From the NCBI GenBank assembly GCA_964534125.1, contig CAZHOJ010000001.1, positions 744,001 through 808,000 of the forward strand: a stretch of DNA of 64,000 bases, in the 5' to 3' direction. This document shows, piece after piece, positions 27,508-36,000 of the stretch. How positions within the stretch are numbered: position 1 is the first letter of the stretch; every line of letters begins with the position of its first letter. The translations under genes were made by a program, and so were the position numbers. A model generated the notes under the pieces. That model searched no databases, was not told the origin of the DNA, and worked only from the letters and a program-made list of their open reading frames with translations. The DNA comes from 2-02-FULL-55-14 sp964534125 (GTDB taxonomy: Bacteria; Bacteroidota; Ignavibacteria; UBA10030).

Positions 27508-27928
27508 GAGAATCTTTCTGGGGTGTGCCTGACCATGCCCCCGAACCATCCTCAAAGATCTCCTTCTTCCAGATCGGGACGCGCTCTTTGAGCCTGTCGA
27601 TGATGAACCGGCAGGCCTCGAAGGCCTCCTTCCGATGTGAGCTCGACACGGCAATGGCGACGCTTGCTTCTCCCAGCGGCACATCACCCAACCGATGGAC
27701 CACAGCGATCTTATGGGCAGGCCAGTGATAGTGGACCTCCTGGACGATCCTGGCGATCTCCTGCTCAGCCATTTCAGGATAGGCCTCATACGAGAGTGAA
27801 CGCACCGCCTTGCCGCCGGAGTGATTGCGGGTCGTGCCTATGAAGACGTCGATCGCACCGGAAGCCTCGGTGGTCACTGCGGCGACAACGGCCGTGACAT
27901 CGATAGGTTGATGCGTGAGGAGAATCAT
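27500..27928 (-). CDS. moaE: Molybdopterin synthase large subunit MoaE
   Basis: The 142-residue protein contains GAIDVFIGTTRNHSGGKAV, SLSYEAYPEMAEQEI, the HRLGDVPLGEASVAIAVSSSHR block and PIWKKEIFEDG with the active-site Lys. It transfers sulfur from MoaD to precursor Z to make molybdopterin. It lies between moaD and moaA. Confidence 0.95.
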   Translation of the reverse strand: MILLTHQPIDVTAVVAAVTTEASGAIDVFIGTTRNHSGGKAVRSLSYEAYPEMAEQEIARIVQEVHYHWPAHKIAVVHRLGDVPLGEASVAIAVSSSHRKEAFEACRFIIDRLKERVPIWKKEIFEDGSGAWSGTPQKDSHG

Positions 27929-27961
27929 GGGAATTGGCGAATGTCGATTGACGAGAAATTC

Positions 27962-28204
27962 CTACCCACCCGACACGGGAGGTATCACAGCGATATCATC
28001 GCCATCCTTCAGCGTTCTGCTGTCGCCGGCATATTCCTTGTTCACGGCGAAGCGGCAGACGTTCAGCACAGCCAAAGCTTCCGGATATTCCGTACCCAGG
28101 GTCTCACGAAGGTGCCCGAGCGAAGGTTGACGAAGATCGAACTCGCGTGCCTCGAATCCGAACGCGTCCCGGGCGAGGGCGAATGTCCGAACTGTGACTT
28201 TCAT
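27962..28204 (-). CDS. moaD: Molybdopterin synthase sulfur carrier MoaD
   Basis: The 80-residue ubiquitin-fold protein ends in VIPPVSGG; the C-terminal Gly-Gly becomes the thiocarboxylate. The start ATG at 28204 (MKVTVRTFALARDAFG) matches the family, and it overlaps the moeA stop as ATGA. Confidence 0.92.
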   Translation of the reverse strand: MKVTVRTFALARDAFGFEAREFDLRQPSLGHLRETLGTEYPEALAVLNVCRFAVNKEYAGDSRTLKDGDDIAVIPPVSGG

Positions 28205-29424
28205 AGCAGCTGTATCTCCACGACTTCGCCAGCGGCGAACGTGCGCGCCTCCGGCGGGAGCACAATGAGGCAATTGGCCCTGGCCATGGAACTGAGGACC
28301 CCGGAGGACTGGATGCCGGTCCTGCGAACCACCGGAAGCGTGTCACCCATTGTCACGATACCGCGCAGGAAATGCTCCTTGGTGTCCTTCTTTTCGATCG
28401 CCTCTCCAAGCTGTGCCCGGCAATGCACCTGATTCCTCTGGCGGCGTCCCATCATATGGTCCAATGCAGGACGCACGAACCGCCAGAAGGTGACAGCCGT
28501 CGAGACCGGATTTCCCGGCAGACAGAAGACGGGGGTGCCGTTGGGTGCAACACCGAAGGTGAACGGCTTCCCCGGCTTGATGTTCACACCCGCCACTTTC
28601 ACCTCAACATCGAGCTCCTTCAGCACGGTGGGGACGAGATCATACTTGCCAACCGATACTCCACCCATAGTGATCACCATATCCGCATCCCACGCGGAGC
28701 GGAGCGCCTCTTTCAAAGCGTCCTTGTCATCTCCGACCGAACCTGATCCAGCGATCTGTCCGCCTGCCTCCTCGACGTAGGCAGGGACCATGAACAGACT
28801 TGAATTCCGGATCTTGCCGGGACCAGGAACCGATGTGGGATCGACAAGCTCGGAACCTGTTGTGATGACTGAGACAGCGGGTTTCCGCGCCACACCGACC
28901 TCGGCATATCCCATCGTTGCGAGCATACCAATGTGCTCGGCCTCCATCACCGTCCCCTTTGTCAGGACCGTCTCTCCTCGCCGGACATCCTCTCCGACCA
29001 GTCGGATGTTACGGCCCCGCGGGACCGGCCGGGTCAGACCTATACCTCCTCCGGATTCGGTGACAAGCTCAAGCTCAACGACAGCATTCGCTCCTTCAGG
29101 CACAATGCCGCCCGTCATAATGCGGACGGTTCCGGCCTGAGGGTCCCAATCGCCTCGGAACGGACTCCCTGCAGCCGCTTCGCCGATGATGGACAGATGG
29201 ACCGGCGTTTCCGGTGTTGCATCTGCCGTCACTGTGTCGAGCAGTGCAAATCCGTCCATCGACGAGTTCGCATACCGTGGGACATCCTCTGACGCCACCG
29301 CATCCTCGAAAAGGATACGCCCCCGCGACGAGGCGATCGGGATGAGCTCGGAGCCCATCTGGGGCATCGATGAGACAATCGCCTGGAGGGCTTCCGCCGA
29401 GGGCATCAGCTTTTTCACATCCAT
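28201..29424 (-). CDS. moeA: Molybdopterin molybdenumtransferase MoeA
   Basis: The 407-residue protein shows EDVPRYANSSMDGFAL, RIMTGGIVPEGANAVVELE and the MoCF-binding TMGGVSVGKYDLVPTVL and FCLPGNPVSTAVTFW segments. It inserts molybdate into adenylated molybdopterin. The ATG at 29424 (MDVKKLMPSAEAL) is taken as the start since the upstream frame has no family similarity. It is first gene of the leftward moeA-moaD-moaE-moaA block. Confidence 0.95.
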   Translation of the reverse strand: MDVKKLMPSAEALQAIVSSMPQMGSELIPIASSRGRILFEDAVASEDVPRYANSSMDGFALLDTVTADATPETPVHLSIIGEAAAGSPFRGDWDPQAGTVRIMTGGIVPEGANAVVELELVTESGGGIGLTRPVPRGRNIRLVGEDVRRGETVLTKGTVMEAEHIGMLATMGYAEVGVARKPAVSVITTGSELVDPTSVPGPGKIRNSSLFMVPAYVEEAGGQIAGSGSVGDDKDALKEALRSAWDADMVITMGGVSVGKYDLVPTVLKELDVEVKVAGVNIKPGKPFTFGVAPNGTPVFCLPGNPVSTAVTFWRFVRPALDHMMGRRQRNQVHCRAQLGEAIEKKDTKEHFLRGIVTMGDTLPVVRRTGIQSSGVLSSMARANCLIVLPPEARTFAAGEVVEIQLL

Positions 29425-29551
29425 AGTCAGGTAATATAGAAATTCAGGCCTCAATTTGCATGGAGGCGGGCTCACACGTATCTTTTCAGGCACGACCGGC
29501 GGCGCTCACCCCCGGTTCGACATGGTCCACATCTTTGGAGCGTCCCTTCGC

Positions 29552-30088
29552 ATGAGAATTCGAGAGCCAATCCGGGCATTCACCCTCCTGATCATCCTGT
29601 ATGGAGTTGTTCCGGCAGATGTTCAGGATTCATCAGCGACCGGATTCACGTCAGTGAACCGTGTGACCGTCGCTGCAATCCCATCTGTCGTCTGGGAAAA
29701 GCTGACGCGGCAGGTCTCACAATGGTGGGACCCTGCGCATACGTGGTCAGGGGACGCCGGCAGTCTCTCCATAGATGCACGTGCCGGGGGCCTCTTCCGC
29801 GAAGTGATCCCCGAAGGTGGTGACATCGCCCATATGGCGATTGTCTATGCCCATCCGGGCTCACTCTTGCGCATGAGCGGGGGGCTGGGACCGCTGCAGG
29901 GGATGGCCGTGACCGGCTACCTGACATGGCAACTCAAGGACGTTGATGGCATGACTGAAGTGACATTGACCTACGCTGTAACGGGATACCATCCCGGGGG
30001 CATGGCGATGCTCTCCGGTCCGGTCGACGGCGTCCTGAAACATCAGCTCGGCAGACTCAAACGGTACATCGAGACAGGAACGCCATGA
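29552..30088 (+). CDS. Exported SRPBCC (AHSA1/polyketide-cyclase-like) protein
   Basis: The 178-residue protein starts at the ATG at 29552, where a signal peptide (RAFTLLIILYGVVPADV) begins. The body VTVAAIPSVVWEKLTRQVSQWWDP with a later GGLFREV and VTGYLTWQLKD is the helix-grip START/SRPBCC pattern binding hydrophobic ligands. An exported version is unusual. Its stop overlaps the next start as ATGA, so the two are translated together. Confidence 0.7.
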   Translation: MRIREPIRAFTLLIILYGVVPADVQDSSATGFTSVNRVTVAAIPSVVWEKLTRQVSQWWDPAHTWSGDAGSLSIDARAGGLFREVIPEGGDIAHMAIVYAHPGSLLRMSGGLGPLQGMAVTGYLTWQLKDVDGMTEVTLTYAVTGYHPGGMAMLSGPVDGVLKHQLGRLKRYIETGTP

Positions 30089-31281
30089 GAACATTCTTGC
30101 GGTACACGCTCCCCGTTCTTCTCCTTGCATGCGGTTGTGCTCCTTCGTCGTGGAATGCATCCGAAAAAGCCCGCGAGCGGGGCGATACGGTCGAGGCGGT
30201 CCGATATGCAGTACGGACCCTGCTCGAAGAGCCGGGATATGAGGAGGCGCTCGCGTATCTCGAGTCCGTCATTCCTCAGGCGTACGACGACGTCGAGCAG
30301 CGGGCGGGGCGGGCGGAACGGGACGGCGATTGGGACCGTGCGCATGAGCTGTATCGGGATATCGAGATGATGTCGGATGCCATCGCCGGCCTTCCTACGC
30401 AGATAGATGAGGAGACCGGGCGGGAGGTCGATTTCCCGACCCGCGACATCAGCGAGCGGCTGTTGAACGCCCGGGACATGGCCGCCGAGATGCATTACGG
30501 CGAGGGGCTTCAGCATGAAGAACGCGGAGCGTCGAAGGAAGCGGCGAAGTCATTCGCCCGGGCATTGAGCTACGTACGGATGTACAAAGATGCCCTGGTG
30601 CGATACCAGAACAACCGGGAGGCGGCAGTTCAGCGTGTTGCGATACTTCCCTTCCGCAATCTTACAGGCAGGAGGGTGTATCAGGGAACCGGTGCGGTCA
30701 TCGCGGACCGGATCATCCTGGAGACGATGCGGGATCCGGACAACATGGAGTTCCTGGAACTTGTCACGCGGGATAATATTGATGAGATCGTTAACGAGGT
30801 GCGGTTCGGACAATCGGGGTATGTGGATCAGCAGAGCGCTGCCGAGGTTGGGCGGATCCTTGGCGTGAGTGCATTCGTCGTTGGGAGCATCACCTCCGTT
30901 TCGACAGATTATCCTCCGGACGTTATCGAACGGTACGAGGACACCAAGGAGATAGCGCAGGGAAAGAACCGCCCATCCCGGACGGTGCGGGCGAGCGTGA
31001 CAGTGATCCGTCGTGAGGCATTCGCCAACGTCTCATGCACGTATCAGATCATCGATGTGGAGACGGGGAAGATCCTTTCCTCGGGGGAGTCAGAGGGTGG
31101 AGTCGGCTTTTCGATCAAGTTCGGTAGATTTTCGGGGAACAAAGATGCGTTGTCGCACAGGTCAAGGCAGTTGTGTGCGGTACGCGAGGTCTATCCCCCA
31201 CCAGACGATGAATTGGTGCGCCAGGCAGCGGAGGATGTGGCGAGGGACCTGACGGGGCAGCTCGTGGGGTTTTTTAGGTAG
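30085..31281 (+). CDS. CsgG-like lipoprotein
   Basis: The 398-residue protein has a lipobox (LLLAC or ACGC at residues 16-18). The N-terminal part (25-165) is helical and TPR-like (RGDTVEAVRYAVRTLLEEPGYEEAL). The C-terminal half has RVAILPFRNLTGRRVYQGTGAVIADRIILE and NMEFLELVTRDNIDEI, the CsgG/curli-transport fold used in outer-membrane assembly. It may sense or organise envelope proteins. It is coupled to the SRPBCC gene. Confidence 0.7.
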   Translation: MRTFLRYTLPVLLLACGCAPSSWNASEKARERGDTVEAVRYAVRTLLEEPGYEEALAYLESVIPQAYDDVEQRAGRAERDGDWDRAHELYRDIEMMSDAIAGLPTQIDEETGREVDFPTRDISERLLNARDMAAEMHYGEGLQHEERGASKEAAKSFARALSYVRMYKDALVRYQNNREAAVQRVAILPFRNLTGRRVYQGTGAVIADRIILETMRDPDNMEFLELVTRDNIDEIVNEVRFGQSGYVDQQSAAEVGRILGVSAFVVGSITSVSTDYPPDVIERYEDTKEIAQGKNRPSRTVRASVTVIRREAFANVSCTYQIIDVETGKILSSGESEGGVGFSIKFGRFSGNKDALSHRSRQLCAVREVYPPPDDELVRQAAEDVARDLTGQLVGFFR

Positions 31282-31339
31282 GGCTGGCGTAGTTCACGCA
31301 GCGACGCAAAGAATCTCGGTAGAGCCTGGACGCAGAGGG

Positions 31340-31363
31340 CCCGCCACAAAACTGGCGGGCAGG
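31340..31363. repeat. 24-nt hairpin element, copy 1
   Basis: CCCGCC-N8-GGCGGG-CAGG, a 6-bp stem with a CAGG tail. It is flanked on both sides by the same 9-nt word CGCAGAGGG (31331-31339 and 31364-31372), which looks like a target-site duplication. Related copies are at 31805, 31839 and 32059. Confidence 0.75.
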
Positions 31364-31621
31364 CGCAGAGGGTACGTCAGGGAGTTTCTTAGAGAGGGTG
31401 TGAAGGTCCGGGAGGATTCACGCAGAGAGCGCAGAAAGAATCCCGCAGGGATTCCAAATTTCTAGCCCGATCATAACATGACATACATGCCGAACCCCGG
31501 AGGGGTTCCATATTCTCCGCGGAGAGATTGCGGCCCGGAAGATTTCACGCGGAGAGATCAGAGGACGCATATGGTACAACAGGCAGGAATTTGATGGGAA
31601 GTGATATCTTTGTATATTGAG

Positions 31622-31653
31622 ACAGGCGCAGGGGTCAGGCGCCTGTATTTTTT
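31622..31653 (+). terminator. Terminator-like hairpin
   Basis: ACAGGCGC (31622-31629) pairs with GCGCCTGT (31639-31646), followed by A and T6. No gene directly precedes it, although TATCTTTG, like a Bacteroidota -7 box, lies just upstream, so a short RNA may end here. Confidence 0.55.
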
Positions 31654-31804
31654 CGTGGTGCTTCGCTCCTCAGTCGGTTAGCCGCCAACAGACAGCGCCA
31701 CGCAAACAACGGGCGATGGGTTCGAATTCGAGGAAAATACAAGCCGGACCTTCATCAATCTACAATCTTCATTCTACAATCATCAATGTCACGGCGGGGT
31801 AGCT

Positions 31805-31828
31805 TCCGCCAAAAAGATGGCGGACAGG
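31805..31828. repeat. 24-nt hairpin element, copy 2
   Basis: TCCGCC-N8-GGCGGA-CAGG. The outer base pair is T-A here and C-G in the other copies, a compensatory change. This copy is exactly the difference between repeat unit 1 and unit 2. Confidence 0.85.
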
Positions 31829-31838
31829 CAGCTGGTTA

Positions 31839-31862
31839 CCCGCCAAAAAGCCGGCGGGCAGG
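31839..31862. repeat. 24-nt hairpin element, copy 3
   Basis: CCCGCC-N8-GGCGGG-CAGG inserted between the D-loop end (GGTTA) and the D-stem 3' strand (GAGC) of the tRNA-like sequence in unit 1. Confidence 0.8.
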
Positions 31863-31883
31863 GAGCGCTCGGAATCATAATCC

Positions 31884-31921
31884 CCCTCGACTCGCGACGC
31901 TAGCGCGTCACTCGCTCGGGG
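31884..31921. repeat. 38-nt palindromic element, copy 1
   Basis: Arms CCCTCGACTCGC and ACTCGCTCGGGG surround a GACGC-TAGC-GCGTC hairpin. It is inserted after ATAATCC in the anticodon arm. The arms recur with another centre at 52204 within a protein gene. Confidence 0.75.
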
Positions 31922-32058
31922 CAGGCTTCGCTCGTGGGTTCGATGCAAAGAAAAGAGGCAGACGTAGTTCAATCTCCATTCTACAATCCGGACCTTCATC
32001 AATCTACAATCTTCATTCTACAATCATCAATGTTACGGCGGGGTAGCTCAGCTGGTTA

Positions 32059-32082
32059 CCCGCCAAAAAGCCGGCGGGCAGG
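32059..32082. repeat. 24-nt hairpin element, copy 4
   Basis: Identical to copy 3 and at the equivalent site in unit 2. Confidence 0.8.
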
Positions 32083-32103
32083 GAGCGCTCGGAATCATAA
32101 TCC

Positions 32104-32141
32104 CCCTCGACTCGCGACGCTAGCGCGTCACTCGCTCGGGG
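32104..32141. repeat. 38-nt palindromic element, copy 2
   Basis: Identical to the element at 31884 and at the equivalent position in unit 2. Confidence 0.75.
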
Positions 32142-32212
32142 CAGGCTTCGCTCGTGGGTTCGATGCAAAGAAAAGAGGCAGACGTAGTTCAATCTCCATT
32201 CTACAATGTTAC

Positions 32213-32286
32213 GGCGGGGTAGCTCAGCTGGTTAGAGCGTCGGAATCATAATCCGCAGGTCGTGGGTTCGAGTCCCTCCCCCGCTA
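32213..32286 (+). tRNA. tRNA-Met (anticodon CAT)
   Basis: A 74-nt cloverleaf. The acceptor GGCGGGG pairs with CCCCGCT (G1-U72), the D stem is GCTC/GAGC, and the anticodon loop ATCATAA has CAT at 32247-32249. The T loop is TTCGAGT and the discriminator is A; CCA is not encoded. Two mismatches are visible: U27-C43 in the anticodon stem and U50-U64 in the T stem. Elongator Met is most likely, although a CAT anticodon could also be Ile2. It forms the left border of the defence island. Confidence 0.87.
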
Positions 32287-32287
32287 C
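32278..32287 (+). other. Putative left attachment core of the defence island
   Basis: CCCCCGCTAC at the tRNA 3' end is repeated exactly at 44814-44823, beyond the HipBST genes. Integration at a tRNA 3' end would give this arrangement, but 10 nt is short and no integrase is present. Confidence 0.45.
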
Positions 32288-32289
32288 AG

Positions 32290-32326
32290 ACGCTACTCAC
32301 GAATGCTGTGTGTAGCGTTTTGTTTT
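32290..32326 (+). terminator. Terminator downstream of the tRNA
   Basis: ACGCTAC (32290-32296) pairs with GTAGCGT (32312-32318), followed by TTTGTTTT. It ends plus-strand transcription of the tRNA before the convergent peptidase gene. Confidence 0.8.
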
Positions 32327-32342
32327 CTTGTGGGAGAAAACG

Positions 32343-33047
32343 TCAGTGTGTCGCCATAAAGACTTCCAAACGCTCCTTCCACTTCTCCCATTGTGGGTTC
32401 ATTCGCTTCTGAAGCCTGAAGAATTGAGCAGTATGTTTGCGATGGACGAGATGACACAACTCGTGAATGATGACATACTCGATGCATCCTTTAGGTGCTC
32501 GGATGAGATCCAGATTCAAACGAATCTTCCCGTCCGCTGCACAACTGCCCCAACGAGCGTTCATTTTCTTGACGATCAAGTCTGACGGATGCACACCGTA
32601 CTTTTCAAATCGATCGGTCCACTCCTCAAGCCACTGGCTGAAGCGGAGATTAGCCTGCCGCTGATACCAGGACGTTACTAGCGATTCCACGCGAGCTGGT
32701 TCGGCGCAATGGACATTGAGGAATCTTCCCTCTAGACGCACCTTTTCCCTTTTCCTGCGCCTTAATTTCAGTCGATACTGACGCCCCAAATACAGATGCG
32801 TCTCACCGCTTGCGAATTTCCTGACAGGCTGCTTGGGATAGTACTTGCGAAATGAATCCTGCTGTCGGAGAATCCACGTCGCCCGTTTCTTCATAACCTC
32901 TCGCACTCGCTTCTCGGGGGTGTGCGGAGGGACTTTTGCGATTACCTCTAGCGCTGGAGTAACCGTTATTCCAAGCGTTTTCCGGTTGGATGGAACCAGC
33001 CGAAATTGAATCGTACGGGTTCCATATCTCAGCGATCTCTTTCTCAT
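32343..33047 (-). CDS. YgjP-like (DUF45/M48) metallopeptidase of the restriction locus
   Basis: The 234-residue protein has the YgjP/DUF45 layout: an N-terminal SNRKTLGITVTPALEVIAKVPPH-type beta region, NARWGSCAADGKIRLN, and the zinc motif HELCH in VIIHELCHLVHRKHTAQF, with a second His downstream. These putative peptidases are often the last gene of type I restriction operons; their role there is unknown. The start overlaps the hsdR stop by 4 nt, so it belongs to the operon. Confidence 0.9.
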   Translation of the reverse strand: MRKRSLRYGTRTIQFRLVPSNRKTLGITVTPALEVIAKVPPHTPEKRVREVMKKRATWILRQQDSFRKYYPKQPVRKFASGETHLYLGRQYRLKLRRRKREKVRLEGRFLNVHCAEPARVESLVTSWYQRQANLRFSQWLEEWTDRFEKYGVHPSDLIVKKMNARWGSCAADGKIRLNLDLIRAPKGCIEYVIIHELCHLVHRKHTAQFFRLQKRMNPQWEKWKERLEVFMATH

Positions 33048-36000
33048 TTGTACCGAAGCTTAGCGATTTCTAGACACTGCGCTGCGAGATCCTCGATCTC
33101 GTCCATGCCGAGATCCAGTTCCAACCGATCCTTGACTTCGTCGATGAGGTAATCGCCTACCTCGATCAAAATCCGACCCGTGACATTCCCTTTTTCCTGC
33201 CAGTCGATCACGGGGATGCCGTCGTCCAGAGCGAGCTGGCGTATGATATCGTCGATTGTCAATGCCGCTTCTACTGATTTGCGCCTGCCTTCATTTTCCG
33301 GTTTGATTTTCGGCCCGAGTTGCGCGAGACAGATTCCGTAGAATGCCCTGGCCACATCACGGGAACGAAGTTCGCCTGGCACGTCTTCGTCCGTTCGCGA
33401 TAGGACCGAGTTCATGATGCTCTTCGTCTTCGCCAGGTATTCCAGTTCCGACAACCGGTGTTCCTCATATGCCTTGATAGTCTCTTTGAGCATATCGGAG
33501 AACTTCCTGTAGAAAGCCGGATCTTCGTCAATTTTCTCGGAAATATGTTTCGCGGTCCGTGAGGCTATTTTGTCAGCCCGCGCACCGGCTCCGACGGTCT
33601 CTTCAATTTCCTTTTCAAATTCGTCCCGGTCGAAGATATTCACCAGCCGGGTCAAAGGGCGCACGTTGTCCGATTCGATGTGTTTGTCGATGAGCTTTTG
33701 GATCTGACTCTCGTATTGAGAGAAATCGATCGTGTCAGAATATCGTTGAGAGACAGACGCTCGCAGAGATAGGAAGAACGAAGCGTCGTCCTTGTATCGC
33801 TTGATCTCAGCCTCCTTCGTATCTCGATGAAACTGGAGTGTCGAAAGTGCAAGCTTCAGCGTCCTTGAATATTCAGAGGTGTTCCTGTAGAATTCAGAAC
33901 GCAATTCCTCGTCTCGAAGCAATTGCTCGAACGCTTCCTCGTCTCGCTTATTCTGGATAGACCTGAACAAACCCCACAGATCCGTGTGTCGCTGAGGTAG
34001 TCTTGCCACCTCGACAGCGATGTCTGTGAGCGTTGAATCGAGGTCTTCGGGGTCAAAATCCGTGAAACTCGAGTAGAGTTGGACAGCATCCCCGAGTTGT
34101 TGCAGGACACCGTAATAGTCAATGATGTAGCCGAATTCTTTTCCCGGATGCACCCTGTTGACGCGGGCGATGGCCTGCAGAAGGGCATGCTCCTTCAAGC
34201 TTCGTGTTATGAACAAAACTGTGTTGACCGGAGCGTCGAACCCTGTAAGCAACTTGTCGACGACAATAATGAGCTCGGGGTCGGTCTGATACTTGAATCG
34301 ACTTATCAAGTGTTTTTCATATTTCCTGGGAGTAGAGTGTTCCTCCATCATGCGCTTCCAGAAGGCTTTCACTCGATCGGTTGAAGGGCCGTACGCGGTC
34401 TCCTCCCCTTCTCGATCGTCCGGAGGTGAAATCAACACTTCGGAAGATACTATTCCGATTTCGTCGAGATACTCCTTGTACCGAATTGCAGCGTCCTTCC
34501 TCGGACAGACGAGTTGACCCTTGAATCCCGTCCCCTGCCAATGATCGCGGAAGTGACTGCTGATGTCCCACGCAACAGCATATATCTTCTGGTCTGCGAC
34601 GTTAAGTTGATCTGCCCTGCTGAACTTCTTTTTTAGATCTGCCTTTTGGTATTTCGTAAGTGGTTCGGAGATTTTCTGGAAGTACGTATCGAGCGGGGCC
34701 TCGTTTACTGTCTGCTCGGCGAGCCTGCCTTCATACAGAAGCGGTACAACCGCTTTGTCGCGAACCGCCATGTCCACGGTGTAAGAATCGATAATGCCAC
34801 CGAACCTCGCCGCAGTATTCTTTTCCCTCCGCATCAACGGCGTTCCCGTCATTGCTATGAAGCAGGCGTTGGGCAATGCCTTGGTCATGTGAAGATTAAA
34901 GCTTCCGTACTGAGTACGATGCCCCTCGTCGACGAGTACGAAAATGTTCGGGGACGACAGCGGCTGGCGGAGTCCCTTTACGGCAGTTTCAAACTTGTTG
35001 ATGACGGTGGTGATGACTGCATCGCTTTTGCTTTCAAGCAGATCTGCCAGACCTCTGCCAGTTGTGGCATTTGCGACTGTCAAGCCGCATTTCTTGAACG
35101 TATCCGTAATCTGGTCGTCGAGATCAACACGATCCGTAACCAGAACTATCTTCGGATTCTGGATATGCTTCTTGTCGAGAGCGATGGCCTGAGCGAGCAT
35201 AACCATTGTGAGCGATTTGCCGCTGCCCTGAGTGTGCCAGATCACTCCTCCTTTTCGCCTACCTCCCGAAATCGATTCGATTCGCCGCATCGTCTTCTTC
35301 AGGACGAAGAATTGCTGATAGCGGGCAATCTTCTTTGCACCCGCCTCGAACACGATGAACCTGAAGCTTAGTTCCAGAAGTCGGTCCGGCCGGCAGAGCC
35401 CGAACAGGTACCGATCCTGAGGTGTCGGGAGGATTTCTTCCTTTTCCAGTTCGTCAAAATACCGGCGGACGTATCGAAACCGATCGGCAAATAGGGTAGA
35501 TTTCTGCTCTTCACTCAATGGCCGTTGTTTTGTCTTATTGAGAGACGCTTCGTACCGCTTTTTCTCGTCAGCTTCCTCGAAACGCTCCTCCCAAGCGGCC
35601 CAAAACTCACGCTCCGTCCCATTGGTGGCGTACGACCCTCCCGTGGTAGAAATGCTCAGAAGAAGTTGTGCATAGGTGTACAGACTACGGATGCCGTCTT
35701 CCTGCTGATTGCGCAGATGCTGGGAAATGGCTTCACCAAGGGGATCCTTGAGATCGGGGCGCTTGCACTCGATGACGCAGAGAGGAATCCCGTTCACGAA
35801 AAGCACTATATCGGGCCGATAATGTTCCTTGCTCCCGGCTCGCATGACGGCATACTCTTCGGTCACATGAAAAACGTTGTTTTCAGGATGTTCCCAATCG
35901 ATGTACTGAAGCGTATAACTCTTTTTGTCGCCATCGACGGTCTGCTCCAGGGCCTTGCCAAGAGTTAAGAGATTGTACACGTGCTCGCAGGATGCCATGT

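Larger units (their letters stand above)
31282..31790. repeat. Non-coding region with 'ttcacgc-agag' repeats
   Basis: No gene is supported here. Three variants of a phrase beginning TTCACGC(A/G) occur near 31293, 31417 and 31544, interspersed with purine-rich CGCAGAG words. One 24-nt hairpin element (31340-31363) and one terminator-like hairpin (31622-31653) lie inside. Confidence 0.6.
31744..31987 (+). repeat. Direct repeat unit 1 with an interrupted tRNA-Met-like sequence
   Basis: A 244-nt unit starts with an A/T-rich leader (CTTCATCAATCTACAATC). It continues (31793-31943) with pieces of tRNA-Met in order: acceptor/D-arm, D-stem/anticodon arm, then variable/T-arm start. The pieces are interrupted by two 24-nt hairpins (31805-31828, 31839-31862) and a 38-nt palindrome (31884-31921). 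The 3' half of the T arm and acceptor is missing. Confidence 0.85.
31988..32207 (+). repeat. Direct repeat unit 2 with an interrupted tRNA-Met-like sequence
   Basis: 220 nt, the same as unit 1 by eye apart from one substitution and the absence of the 24-nt element copy 2. The tRNA-like part is 32037-32163 with a hairpin at 32059-32082 and the 38-nt palindrome at 32104-32141. Confidence 0.85.

Noticed and set aside
31744..32163. Functional intron-containing tRNAs
   Set aside because: The 3' T-arm and acceptor half is absent and insertions lie in non-canonical positions.
31282..32212. CRISPR array
   Set aside because: Repeats are only two long units and short hairpins; no regular repeat-spacer pattern and no cas genes.
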